Shown here piece after piece: positions 27,530-36,746 of a DNA stretch of 64,000 nt. The notes below the pieces were generated by a model that was given only the letters and a program-made list of their open reading frames with translations, searched no databases and had not been told where the DNA came from. The translations under genes and the position numbers were made by a program. The stretch covers positions 4,018,675 to 4,082,674 of the forward strand of contig JACAUB010000001.1 of NCBI GenBank assembly GCA_013390605.1, written 5' to 3'. The first letter of the stretch is position 1, and each line of letters starts with the position of its first letter. The stretch comes from Bacteroidota bacterium (lineage in GTDB: Bacteria > Bacteroidota > Bacteroidia > Bacteroidales > Cfx3-03).

Positions 27530-29962
27530 ATGAAAGTCATGAAGTTTGGAGGCACTTCAGTAGCCTCAGCCGAAAGTATCTTAAAAGTCATAGATATCGT
27601 GACAGCTTGTCGCGAAAAGAAAATTGTTGTTGTCGCTGCCATGGGTACAACAACCGACGAGTTGGCTGAATTAAGCGGGTTAGCTTCAGAAGGTAACGAA
27701 TCGTATAAAGTAGGCTTACTTGCTATTGAAAAGCAGCATCTTAAGATTATTGAAAAACTCATTCCTGCCCGTGAACGCAGTAGTGTGATTGCCAGAGTAA
27801 AATTCGTTTTTAACGAACTTTCATCAGCCTTAAACGGTGTATTTATTCTTCGTGAACTTACACCTCGCACCTACGATTACTTGCTTAGCTTTGGTGAACG
27901 TTTATCAGCCATGATTGTTAGCTCGGTGATTCCTGAAGGCATTTATGTAGATGCACGCGAGTTGATTAAGACCGATAGTCGTTTTGGAAAAGCAACCGTT
28001 GATTTTGAAGCATCGACAAATCTTATACTCGAAAAACTGGGTCTCATTGAGGGTGTTCCTGTGATCACAGGCTTTATCGCCAGTTCGCATAAAAACGAAA
28101 CCACCACGCTGGGGCGAAGAGGCTCAGATTATACCGGAGCAATTATAGCAGCAGCTATTAATGCAGAGATTTTGGAAATCTGGACTGATGTAGAAGGTAT
28201 TTTAACTGCTGACCAGAAAAAAGTTGAGAAAGCTTATTGTCTTGATTGTCTAAGTTATTCGGAAGCAATGGAACTCTCTCATTTTGGCACCAGAGTTATA
28301 TACCCACCAACATTTGTACCGGTATATAAGAAAAATATTCCTATCAGAATCAGAAGTACCTTCAATCTTGCAAATGCAGGAACGCTCATTACTACCGAAG
28401 GAGCCAATAACTCGACAAAGGCCATAAAAGGGATATCTTCGATAGAGAATATTAATATGGTAACCATTCAGGGATCAGGGATAGTAGGCGTTACCGGAAT
28501 ATCAAACCGTCTCTTTGGTGCTTTGGCAGCCAGAAAAGTAAATGTAGTTTTGATATCTCAAGCTTCGTCAGAGTATTCTATCACCTTTGCCATTCGTGAA
28601 CGCGATAGTGTGGCAGCACGCGAAGCCATTGAACAGGAGTTTCAGGATGAGATTGACCGTGGTAACATCCACCAGATCTCTATTGAGAAAGATCTTGCCA
28701 TTGTAGCCATTGTCGGTGAGAACATGAAAAGGAGTCCCGGTATAGCCGGCAAGCTATTTCACACTCTTGGACGAAATGGAATCAACGTTCGGGCTATTGC
28801 ACAAGGAGCATCGGAGCTAAATATTTCGTGTGTTATCAGCATCAAAGATCTGAAGAAGGCGCTCAACACGATCCATGAATCATTTTTCCTATCCGATTAT
28901 CAGCAAGTAAATGTTTTTCTGGCAGGTATTGGAGCCGTTGGCAGCAAGCTGATTGATCAGATCATGGCACAACAAAGCAGACTATTGCAGCATCATCGTC
29001 TGAAACTGAATGTTTGCGGTATCATGAATTCAAGAAAAATGCTGATCAATGCGAACGGATTGGAGCTTTCAAATTACAAATCACAACTTGAAGAAAATGG
29101 CGTTAAGGCAGATCTTGATGTGATGATAGAGGAAATTACCTCTTTCAATTTGCTCAACAGTGTATTTGTAGATTGTACGGCAAGTGCAAATGTTACCGAC
29201 CGATATATTGATATCTTTAAATCAACCACATCGGTTGTTACAGCTAATAAAACAGCCTGTTCGTCTGAATATAATAACTACTTCAAAATTAAACAAACAG
29301 CACTAAATAAGGGTGTTAAATTTTTCTATGAGACCAATGTCGGAGCAGGACTTCCTGTTTTAAACACGCTGTCTGACTTAATTAAGAGTGGCGACCAGAT
29401 TGTACGCCTGGAAGGTGTGTTATCGGGGACATTAAACTTTATACTCAACACCGTAAGCGAAACACTTCCTTTGAGTGAGGCTATCAGGCAGTCAGTTGAA
29501 AAAGGGTATGCAGAACCCGATCCCCGCATAGACTTAAGCGGTATAGATGTGATGCGGAAGGTATTAATACTTGCTCGAGAAATTGGATTAAAACTCGAAA
29601 AACAAGATGTAGATATTGAGAAGATTGTACCCGAAAGCTATTTTGCAACCTCCTCACCTGCCGAATTTATGGCTACTGTAAGTAACTACGATGAGGAATT
29701 TGAGAAACTACGACTACAAGCCTGTGGAAAGGATAAGAAATGGCGTTATGCAGCATCACTCATCGAAGGGGTGGCTTCTATAAAACTGGTTGCAGTAGAT
29801 CATAAACACCCATTTTATGATTTAGAAGGAAGTAACAATATCTTCCTGATTACAACCGAACGCTATTATAATGCACCAATGATTATTAAAGGGTATGGTG
29901 CAGGTGCGGATGTTACGGCAGCAGGCGTATTTGCCGACATTATTCGTGTAGTAAATGTATAA
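27530..29962 (+). CDS. thrA: Bifunctional aspartokinase / homoserine dehydrogenase I
   Basis: ThrA carries out the first and third steps from aspartate to threonine. The 810-residue fusion has an N-terminal aspartokinase (KFGGTSVAS at 5-13; RRGSDYTGAIIAAAINAE). Paired ACT regulatory domains follow (about 300-460, with VTIQGSGIVGVTGISNRLFGALA and VAIVGENMKRSPGIAGKLFHTL). The homoserine dehydrogenase begins with the NAD(P)-binding GIGAVGSKLID at about 466. It includes TANKTACSSEYNNYF, ETNVGAGLPVLNTL and the catalytic-region EGVLSGTLNFILN. The ACT domains predict feedback inhibition by threonine. A second in-frame Met lies three codons on. It leads thrA-thrB-thrC, with 19 bases to thrB. Confidence 0.97.
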   Translation: MKVMKFGGTSVASAESILKVIDIVTACREKKIVVVAAMGTTTDELAELSGLASEGNESYKVGLLAIEKQHLKIIEKLIPARERSSVIARVKFVFNELSSALNGVFILRELTPRTYDYLLSFGERLSAMIVSSVIPEGIYVDARELIKTDSRFGKATVDFEASTNLILEKLGLIEGVPVITGFIASSHKNETTTLGRRGSDYTGAIIAAAINAEILEIWTDVEGILTADQKKVEKAYCLDCLSYSEAMELSHFGTRVIYPPTFVPVYKKNIPIRIRSTFNLANAGTLITTEGANNSTKAIKGISSIENINMVTIQGSGIVGVTGISNRLFGALAARKVNVVLISQASSEYSITFAIRERDSVAAREAIEQEFQDEIDRGNIHQISIEKDLAIVAIVGENMKRSPGIAGKLFHTLGRNGINVRAIAQGASELNISCVISIKDLKKALNTIHESFFLSDYQQVNVFLAGIGAVGSKLIDQIMAQQSRLLQHHRLKLNVCGIMNSRKMLINANGLELSNYKSQLEENGVKADLDVMIEEITSFNLLNSVFVDCTASANVTDRYIDIFKSTTSVVTANKTACSSEYNNYFKIKQTALNKGVKFFYETNVGAGLPVLNTLSDLIKSGDQIVRLEGVLSGTLNFILNTVSETLPLSEAIRQSVEKGYAEPDPRIDLSGIDVMRKVLILAREIGLKLEKQDVDIEKIVPESYFATSSPAEFMATVSNYDEEFEKLRLQACGKDKKWRYAASLIEGVASIKLVAVDHKHPFYDLEGSNNIFLITTERYYNAPMIIKGYGAGADVTAAGVFADIIRVVNV

Positions 29963-29981
29963 GTGATAATTAGCAAACAGT

Positions 29982-30905
29982 ATGAAAGATTCGATAAAGG
30001 TATTTTCACCGGCAACGGTAGCCAATGTAGGTAGCGGTTTCGATATTCTGGGTTTTGCCTTGAATAATCGAGGCGATATTATTGAGGCAAAAATGAATAA
30101 TGAAAAATGTATTCGTATTTTTAATCAATCGGGAACTGATCTTCCACTAAATCCATTAAAAAATGTTGCAGGGGTAGCTGTCCAGTCCATGCTAACCGAT
30201 TTAAAAACTGGACAGGGTTTTGATATTACATTTCATCAAAAGATTAGTCCGGGTAGTGGAATAGGATCGAGTGCGGCCAGTTCTGCCGGGAGTGTGTTTG
30301 CCATAAACGAACTACTCGATAATCCATATACTCTTAAAGAACTGGTTCGTTTTGCCATGCAAGGAGAGAAGGCTGCCAGCGGCGTAGCTCATGCGGATAA
30401 TGTAGCTCCTGCTCTTCTGGGTGGATTTACATTGATCAGAAGCTACAATCCGCTCGATGTTATTCAGTTGCCAAGTCCCAAGAATCTACTCTGTACGATT
30501 GCACATCCCGACATTATTGTCAGGACAGAAGATAGCCGACGTATCTTAACTAAGGAAATTTTGTTAAAAGATGCTGTAATTCAATGGGGCAATGTAGCTG
30601 GACTGGTAAGCGGTCTATATACTAATGATTTTGAATTAATTGGAAGATCATTGCAGGATGTGATTATTGAGCCCATCAGAGCGCTGCTGATTCCCGGATT
30701 TGATAAGATTAAAAAAACCGTGCTCGAAGCAGGAGCATTAGGATGTAGTATCTCAGGATCCGGCCCATCCATTTTCGCCTTAAGTAATTCGGAAGGAGTA
30801 GCACAAATTGTCGAACAAACTATGAAGAAAATCTTTAACGGGATGGATATTGAGGTGGATATTTTCACCTCTACCATTAACAGACAGGGACAAAAAATCA
30901 TCTAA
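29982..30905 (+). CDS. thrB: Homoserine kinase (GHMP family)
   Basis: ThrB phosphorylates homoserine to O-phosphohomoserine. The 307-residue protein begins with VFSPATVANVGSGFDILGFAL, the substrate-binding GHMP N-terminal motif. It contains the ATP-binding glycine/serine loop PGSGIGSSAASSAGSVFAIN (about 86-105) and the C-terminal motif LGCSISGSGPSIFAL. All GHMP motifs are intact. Gut Bacteroides species have a phosphoglycerate-mutase-like protein at this place in the operon, so a genuine thrB is a lineage clue. It sits between thrA and thrC with short gaps. Confidence 0.95.
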   Translation: MKDSIKVFSPATVANVGSGFDILGFALNNRGDIIEAKMNNEKCIRIFNQSGTDLPLNPLKNVAGVAVQSMLTDLKTGQGFDITFHQKISPGSGIGSSAASSAGSVFAINELLDNPYTLKELVRFAMQGEKAASGVAHADNVAPALLGGFTLIRSYNPLDVIQLPSPKNLLCTIAHPDIIVRTEDSRRILTKEILLKDAVIQWGNVAGLVSGLYTNDFELIGRSLQDVIIEPIRALLIPGFDKIKKTVLEAGALGCSISGSGPSIFALSNSEGVAQIVEQTMKKIFNGMDIEVDIFTSTINRQGQKII

Positions 30906-30943
30906 TCAGCACCACACAGTTCATCACAAAATAATATAATGCC

Positions 30944-32239
30944 ATGCGTTATTACAGCACCAACAACCGAAACCTCAGAGTATCTTTAAAAGAGGCCATT
31001 ATCAAAGGCATTGCTGATGATAAAGGTCTGTTTATGCCCGAACATATAGCAACTTTGCCAGCATCTTTTTATACCAATATAGAAAACTTTTCCCTTCAGG
31101 AAATGTCATTTGAGGTAGCAAAAGCTTTTTTTGGGGAAGATATCGAACACGATGCATTAAAAAAGATTGTCTATGAATCACTCAATTTTCCGATTCCATT
31201 AGTACAACTCGACACCAATATTCATATTCTGGAGTTATTCCACGGCCCGACACTGGCATTTAAGGATATCGGTGCAAGGTTTATGGCAAGGGTATTGGCT
31301 TACTTTACTAAAGATCAAAATGAAGAGATCATTGTGCTTGCAGCGACCTCTGGTGATACAGGAAGTGCTGTTGCTAACGGTTTTTTGGGAGTCCCGGGCA
31401 TAAAGGTGGGAATCCTCTACCCAAAAAATAAGGTAAGCGCCATTCAGGAAAAACAATTCACTACACTTGGAAAGAATATAACTGCTTTTGAGGTAGATGG
31501 AACTTTTGATGATTGTCAACGAATGGTAAAACAAGCCTTTACAGATGACAAACTCCGTCAACAGGTAAATCTTACATCAGCGAATTCTATTAATCTTGCC
31601 CGACTATTACCACAAGCGTTTTATCATTTCTGGGGTTATGCACAATTAAAAGATAAAACCAGAAATCCAATTTTATGTGTTCCGAGCGGAAACTTTGGAA
31701 ATATCACTTCTGCCTTGATTGCAAAGAGAATGGGCTTGCCTATACAACATTTTATTGCAGCTACCAATATTAATGATGTTGTTCCTCAATATCTGAAGAC
31801 GGCAGTTTATGAACCCCGTCCATCTGTGCAAACTATTGCCAACGCCATGGATGTTGGAGATCCAAGTAATTTTGCACGTATTCTTGATCTATATAACACA
31901 TCACACTTTGCAATTACAAAAGACATAAGTGGAGCGACCTATTCGGACAAAACGATTAGCGCGACGATTGCAGAAGTCTATCATCGTCTTGGATATCTAC
32001 TTGACCCACATGGCGCAGTTGCCTATACCGCCCTAAAAAGAGCATTAAGAGGAACAAATGATCAGGGGTATTTCATTGGAACGGCCCATCCTGCAAAGTT
32101 TAAAGAGAGTGTTGAGGAAATTATCGGAGAAGAGATTGTCATCCCTGAACGTTTGCAGTCTTTTTTAAAAGGAGAAAAGAAAAATATTGAGATATCAACA
32201 GAATATTCGGCATTTAGAGACATTTTATTAAACCACTAA
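30944..32239 (+). CDS. thrC: Threonine synthase
   Basis: ThrC is the PLP-dependent enzyme that converts O-phosphohomoserine to threonine. The 431-residue protein starts MRYYSTNNRNLRVSLKEAIIKGIADDKGLFMPE, as expected. It has the PLP-lysine region HGPTLAFKDIGARFMARVL (Lys in FKD), the phosphate-binding region AATSGDTGSAVANGF, and CVPSGNFGNITSALIAKRMGLP. It completes the thr operon. Immediately downstream are a REP-like palindrome and the hairpin that ends the convergent speAB operon. Confidence 0.96.
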   Translation: MRYYSTNNRNLRVSLKEAIIKGIADDKGLFMPEHIATLPASFYTNIENFSLQEMSFEVAKAFFGEDIEHDALKKIVYESLNFPIPLVQLDTNIHILELFHGPTLAFKDIGARFMARVLAYFTKDQNEEIIVLAATSGDTGSAVANGFLGVPGIKVGILYPKNKVSAIQEKQFTTLGKNITAFEVDGTFDDCQRMVKQAFTDDKLRQQVNLTSANSINLARLLPQAFYHFWGYAQLKDKTRNPILCVPSGNFGNITSALIAKRMGLPIQHFIAATNINDVVPQYLKTAVYEPRPSVQTIANAMDVGDPSNFARILDLYNTSHFAITKDISGATYSDKTISATIAEVYHRLGYLLDPHGAVAYTALKRALRGTNDQGYFIGTAHPAKFKESVEEIIGEEIVIPERLQSFLKGEKKNIEISTEYSAFRDILLNH

Positions 32240-32297
32240 ACAGTGGACCAGATAAAAATGTTGAAGCTATTTTCTCTTTTATCATTTAATCAGCAGC

Positions 32298-32373
32298 AGC
32301 ATCCCGACCCTAGAAGGAATCGCAAATTATAACGACTACTAGGAGATCTCTCCCTTTCGTCGATATGACAAAG
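32298..32373 (+). repeat. REP-like dispersed palindrome, copy 2
   Basis: This imperfect inverted repeat has a left arm at about 32299-32321 and a right arm at about 32341-32370, with core CTCCCTTTCGTCGATATGAC. It aligns with copy 1 (13889-13973) over both arms. It lies about 60 bases after thrC. Confidence 0.6.
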
Positions 32374-32406
32374 CTTACCTAAACCTTAACCACCAAAAAA
32401 ATAAAA

Positions 32407-32475
32407 ACTCCATTAAATAGAAAGTCGGTAAGAATATTAAAACAATATTCTTACCGACTTTCTATTTAATGGAGT
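32407..32475 (-). terminator. Terminator of speA-speB with a 32-bp perfect stem
   Basis: Arms 32407-32438 and 32444-32475 are perfectly complementary over 32 bp around a 5-base loop. On the minus strand the stem is followed by TTTTTATTTTTTT, ten bases past the speB stop, which makes it a Rho-independent terminator for speAB. In the plus direction there is no T-run. The stem is far longer than the 8-16 bp of the other terminators here. Confidence 0.8.
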
Positions 32476-32484
32476 ATCCAAAGC

Positions 32485-33327
32485 TTACTCTCTAAAGAAC
32501 TTAGCTGTAATAACCTCATAAGCAACGCGTGCTGCTGTATAATTTGGAGCATCAAAACCAGGAATAGGTGCCAGTTCACTAATATCACAACCAACAATAG
32601 TGGCTTTTTCAGCTATAAGTTTCAAAATATCCATAAACTGATACCATTGCAATCCACCTGGCTGTGGTATATTTACAGACGGCATAATAGAAGGATCAAA
32701 GGCATGAAGGTCAATGGACAAATAAACATTTGGCGATAATTTATTCAACATCTCGTATGACCAACTCTTATTATCGTAAATACGGCTTGCATAAAACACA
32801 CGATCTTGAATACTCTCCTGGCTTTCGTCAGGATTCATACTTCTAATTCCAATCTGGATAAATGGCCCCATTTCTCGAACCCGTGTCATCAAACATCCAT
32901 GATCAGTAACCTCGCGTGAACGAGCAGGACGCATATCAGGATATGCATCAAAATGAACAACTGTAAGATCTTTGAATTTGTTGAAATGAGCACGTATCGC
33001 ACCAAGACTAACAAGATGATCACCACCTAAGGTGAGACAGAATTTCTTTTTTTTGAGAAATTGCAATACAGTTTTATGAACAGTTTCGACAGCTTTTACA
33101 CTATCATCCTCAATTATTGTCTCGGTAGTATGGATTCCAACCTCGCTTACAACATTATCGGTTTCAACATCATAAAACCTTAAGCCGGCAGATGCTTTTA
33201 TAATAGCCTCTGCTCCTAAGGAACTCTTACCTTCATTGCTAGCAGGATCTCCATATTGTACAGGAATCACTACAACCTTTGCACTTTCGCAAGTGCTGTA
33301 TTCGGCAGGTAAATTACCAAAATTCAT
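32485..33327 (-). CDS. speB: Agmatinase-like ureohydrolase (SpeB family) with altered metal ligands
   Basis: A 280-residue member of the arginase/agmatinase/formiminoglutamase family. Paired with the adjacent arginine decarboxylase it should convert agmatine to putrescine and urea. The family motifs are GGDH (His104), DAYPD (127-131), SIDLHAFDP (204-212) and DISELAP (Glu251). In canonical members the second and third motifs read DAHxD and SxDxDxxDP. Here His is replaced by Tyr129 and the second Asp by His208. Both positions normally ligand the same Mn ion (site B), so the metal centre may be mononuclear or bind another metal. The gene follows speA by 42 bases. The activity is inferred from context and needs testing. 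Confidence 0.8.
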   Translation of the reverse strand: MNFGNLPAEYSTCESAKVVVIPVQYGDPASNEGKSSLGAEAIIKASAGLRFYDVETDNVVSEVGIHTTETIIEDDSVKAVETVHKTVLQFLKKKKFCLTLGGDHLVSLGAIRAHFNKFKDLTVVHFDAYPDMRPARSREVTDHGCLMTRVREMGPFIQIGIRSMNPDESQESIQDRVFYASRIYDNKSWSYEMLNKLSPNVYLSIDLHAFDPSIMPSVNIPQPGGLQWYQFMDILKLIAEKATIVGCDISELAPIPGFDAPNYTAARVAYEVITAKFFRE

Positions 33328-33369
33328 ATCGGCCTCCTTGTTTAGAAGAGCTAAAAGTAAGCATAAATC

Positions 33370-34761
33370 TTAATAACCAAGCACCTTGAACATAGATTTA
33401 TGGCTTTGTTCTTTCGCAAAAAGTTTTGTGAAGTATTCGCCATCTTCGTCAATGTCAATTATTACATGTTTCGGGGCAGGAATTAAACAATGTTGAATAC
33501 CACCAAAACCACCTATCGACTCTTGATATGCGCCGGTATGGAAGAATCCGATATAAAGTGGATCTCCTTCTTTTATTTTCGGAAGGAAGATAGCATTTGC
33601 GTGTGATTCAGCATTATAGTAATCCTGACTATCACAAGTCAACCCTCCAAGAAAGATTCGTTCATATTCACTTTCCCAATGATTGATAGAAAGCAATATG
33701 TATTTTTGATTAATCGCCCAGGTATCTGGAAGTGTGGTAATAAAAGAGCTATCAATCATATTCCAGATTTCACGATCGTTCTGCTGTTTCTGACCAACAA
33801 TAGAGAAAAGTGTTGCACCACTTTCGCCAACGGTAAAGGATCCAAACTCTGTAAAGATATCGGGTTCCATTACGTTATAGCGTTTGCAGATACTTTTTAT
33901 CTGGGCGATGATCTCTTCAGCCATGTATTCATAGTCGTAATCATGAGACAATGAATTCTTTATAGGAAATCCTCCTCCAATATTCAAAGCTGTTAATTCG
34001 GGACATACCAACTTTAATTCACAATAAACATTTACGCACTTCGAAAGCTCATTCCAGTAATATGCAGAGTCTTTTATACCTGTATTAATAAAAAAGTGAA
34101 GCATCTTCAATTCAAACTTTGGGTTATCTTTGATTTTCTCTTCATAATACTTCACGATATCCGCATAACGAATACCTAATCGGGATGTATAAAAATCGAA
34201 CTTTGGCTCTTCTTCAGCAGCAATCCGAATTCCGATTTTACATTTTTTGGTGATATTTTTATCATAAAGCTCCAACTCACTCTTATTGTCTAAAATAGGA
34301 ATGGTATTTTCGAAGCCATTATTAATAAGGCTGGCAATATTTTCGATATACTGCGGACGTTTAAAACCGTTGCAGATTATGTAATTATCCTTTTTGAGTA
34401 ATCCTTGTTCATGTAATGTTTCAATGATGGCAATATCGAAAGCCGATGAAGTTTCAATGTGAACATCATTTTTCAATACTTCCTCCATTACAAAAGAGAA
34501 GTGTGAGCTCTTGGTACAATAGCAATAGTTATAGTCGCCTTTATAATCAGACTTCGCCATAGCTACATTGAACAAGCGCTTTGCCCTTTGTATTTGAGAC
34601 GATATTTTAGGCAAATAAGTAATCTTTAATGGTGTTCCATACTGCTTAATAACATCCATTAAAGGAATGTTATTAAAGTATAATTCATCATCAACTACTT
34701 TAAACTCATCTTGAGGAAAGTCGAATGTTTGCTCAATCAGATCAATGTATTTGTTCTTCAT
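33370..34761 (-). CDS. speA: Arginine decarboxylase, PLP fold type III (short Bacteroidota form)
   Basis: A 463-residue PLP-dependent decarboxylase of the alanine racemase/ornithine decarboxylase fold. It corresponds to the short arginine decarboxylase form of Bacteroidota rather than the about 630-residue E. coli SpeA. The candidate PLP lysine is in YCYCTKSSHFSFV (about 84). Glycine-rich ALNIGGGFPIKN should hold the PLP phosphate. LGGLTCDSQDYY provides the Cys-Asp pair typical of the family's active site, and GAYQESIGGFGGIQHC lies near the C-terminus. It leads a two-gene operon with the agmatinase-like gene for putrescine synthesis. A strong promoter precedes it. Confidence 0.87.
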   Translation of the reverse strand: MKNKYIDLIEQTFDFPQDEFKVVDDELYFNNIPLMDVIKQYGTPLKITYLPKISSQIQRAKRLFNVAMAKSDYKGDYNYCYCTKSSHFSFVMEEVLKNDVHIETSSAFDIAIIETLHEQGLLKKDNYIICNGFKRPQYIENIASLINNGFENTIPILDNKSELELYDKNITKKCKIGIRIAAEEEPKFDFYTSRLGIRYADIVKYYEEKIKDNPKFELKMLHFFINTGIKDSAYYWNELSKCVNVYCELKLVCPELTALNIGGGFPIKNSLSHDYDYEYMAEEIIAQIKSICKRYNVMEPDIFTEFGSFTVGESGATLFSIVGQKQQNDREIWNMIDSSFITTLPDTWAINQKYILLSINHWESEYERIFLGGLTCDSQDYYNAESHANAIFLPKIKEGDPLYIGFFHTGAYQESIGGFGGIQHCLIPAPKHVIIDIDEDGEYFTKLFAKEQSHKSMFKVLGY

Positions 34762-34790
34762 TGCCTTAATCGGATTTAAAAAATGGTGTG

Positions 34791-34824
34791 CAAAATTAAT
34801 TTAATAATTCATTACATTTTCAAA
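34791..34824 (-). promoter_or_regulatory. Promoter of speA-speB (-33 and -7 boxes)
   Basis: On the minus strand, TTTG (34824-34821) is followed after 22 bases by TAATTTTG (34798-34791) and then C. This agrees with the Bacteroidota consensus TTTG-N19-22-TAnnTTTG and is the best promoter match in the window. It ends 29 bases before the speA start. Confidence 0.75.
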
Positions 34825-35366
34825 TACCTAAAATTTAGATGATTTATTTTAATATACTATTTCTAATCTAAGTTAGTTACAATAGAAGATGTATACCTAT
34901 TAAATGAATGTCAAAAACTGAGTGGATAAGATACTCTAAATAACTTATAAATATATACTATTTATTATCAATTACTTAAAGACAAGCAGCTTAGTCTGTA
35001 TTGCAAATTAGTTCAATTACGATATTAGTAAATAAGAAATAATAATATAAATTTGAGTGACACGGAACAGCCATTTAATATCAATCTAACTCAATTAGAT
35101 TATAACAATGGACGTTTTTGAATAGATATTAATCAAAATCTTCTTTAAACTCTAACTAATATTTCTATCGATAAAGAATATCAAATCTGTATACCAGATC
35201 TATTATATTTTAACTCAACACCTTAAAAAATGAATCGCTATATTGCCAAAACTAACATAATTATGTATTAGCCTGACAACTAAATAGAAAATATTAGAAA
35301 AAATCATTCTCCTTCTACTAGAACAGCGGTTTTTCGCTTTATATTTGCTAAGTCAGAATAATAAGA
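34825..35366. other. Long AT-rich intergenic region before the sigma-54 regulator
   Basis: About 540 very AT-rich bases separate divergent speA and the response regulator. Apart from the speA promoter at one end and a -7 box at 35340-35348 at the other, I see no ORF, stem-loop or repeat with support. Confidence 0.5.
35340..35348 (+). promoter_or_regulatory. Candidate -7 promoter box of the sigma-54 regulator gene
   Basis: TATATTTGC matches TAnnTTTGC exactly, 19 bases before the start codon at 35367. No -33 element is evident. Confidence 0.55.
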
Positions 35367-36746
35367 ATGAGCAAACACGAAGCAAGTATACTAATTGTTG
35401 ATGATGACCAGGATGTATTGCTGGCAGCCAAGCTATTTTTAAGACAACATTTTAGTATTGTCCATACCGAAAGGAACCCTGAGAATATTCAAACTCAAAT
35501 GAAAAATGTGAGTTATGATATTATTTTGCTCGATATGAACTTTTCAAGAGACGCTACAAGTGGCAAGGAGGGATTCTTTTGGCTAAATAAAATTCTTGAA
35601 ATAGACCCTGCTGCCGTTGTTATTTTCATTACAGGTTATGGCGATATAGAATTGGCAGTTCAGGGGATCAAAGAAGGTGCTACCAACTTTATTCTAAAGC
35701 CATGGGATAATCAAAAATTGCTTGCGACAATAGCTGCTAATCTTCGTATTAGAGTTTCAAAGGTCGAAATTGAGGAATTACGATCAAAACAGCAGGTACT
35801 GATGGCTGATCAAGAGTTAACCTTTAGCAATATCATTGGACAATCACTGCTCATGCAAAAGGTTATGGCTACCGTTGAAAAAGTGGCTCGTACGGACGCC
35901 AATGTCTTGATTTTAGGTGAAAACGGGACAGGCAAAGAGCTTATTGCCAGGGCAATTCATAAGGCTTCTAACAGACAGCATGAAGTATTTATCAGTGTAG
36001 ATCTGGGGGCTATCAGTGAAACTCTTTTTGAAAGTGAACTATTTGGTTATAAGAAAGGCGCTTTTACTGATGCAAAAGAAGATAGGGCGGGTAGATTTGA
36101 AGCTGCCTCAAAAGGATCTATCTTTTTAGATGAGATTGGAAATCTTACCTTTGGCCTTCAATCAAAGTTACTAAGCGTCCTACAGAGTCGAAAGGTCGTT
36201 CGATTGGGTACTAATCGTGAAATACCCATTGATGTTAGAGTAATTTGTGCTACCAATATGCCTTTGTACCAAATGGTTTCGGAAGGAAAATTCAGACAGG
36301 ATCTATTGTATCGTATTAATACTGTTGAAATTCATATTCCACCATTACGTGAAAGGGCCGATGATATCCACCTCTTTGTAGATCATTTTTTAAAAGTTTA
36401 TTGCCATAAATACAAGCTACCGCTTAAAAGAATTTCGCTTCCAACCCTGAAACGATTGGAGAAACACCATTGGCCGGGAAATATTAGGGAGCTGCAACAC
36501 GCCGTTGAACGTGCTGTGATATTGAGTGATAACATATTGCTCGAACCTCACGACTTTTTCATTAACCCTTCTGAAGATCAATCTAATAACGACGTAAACC
36601 TAAATAACTTTAATTTAGAGGATACCGAAAAGATGCTCATCAGGAAAGTGATAGACAAACATGGTGGAAATATTAGTAAGGCTGCCAAAGAATTAGGACT
36701 AACCAGAGCATCACTATATCGTAGAATTGAAAAACATGGGCTTTAA
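35367..36746 (+). CDS. Sigma-54-dependent response regulator (NtrC family)
   Basis: A 459-residue two-component activator. The receiver domain (about 7-125) has the acidic pair at DDDQ, phospho-acceptor Asp56 in ILLDMNF and the conserved Lys in ILKPW. The AAA+ domain (about 155-385) has Walker A GENGTGKE (184-191), ESELFGYKKGAFTDA with the sigma-54 contact loop written GAFTDA instead of GAFTGA, and RFRQDLLYRIN-like FRQDLLYRIN. A Fis-type helix-turn-helix closes the protein (ISKAAKELGLTRASLYRRI). Phosphorylation would drive ring assembly and activation of RpoN promoters. Its partner kinase overlaps it by 20 bases. Target genes are unknown. Confidence 0.93.
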   Translation: MSKHEASILIVDDDQDVLLAAKLFLRQHFSIVHTERNPENIQTQMKNVSYDIILLDMNFSRDATSGKEGFFWLNKILEIDPAAVVIFITGYGDIELAVQGIKEGATNFILKPWDNQKLLATIAANLRIRVSKVEIEELRSKQQVLMADQELTFSNIIGQSLLMQKVMATVEKVARTDANVLILGENGTGKELIARAIHKASNRQHEVFISVDLGAISETLFESELFGYKKGAFTDAKEDRAGRFEAASKGSIFLDEIGNLTFGLQSKLLSVLQSRKVVRLGTNREIPIDVRVICATNMPLYQMVSEGKFRQDLLYRINTVEIHIPPLRERADDIHLFVDHFLKVYCHKYKLPLKRISLPTLKRLEKHHWPGNIRELQHAVERAVILSDNILLEPHDFFINPSEDQSNNDVNLNNFNLEDTEKMLIRKVIDKHGGNISKAAKELGLTRASLYRRIEKHGL

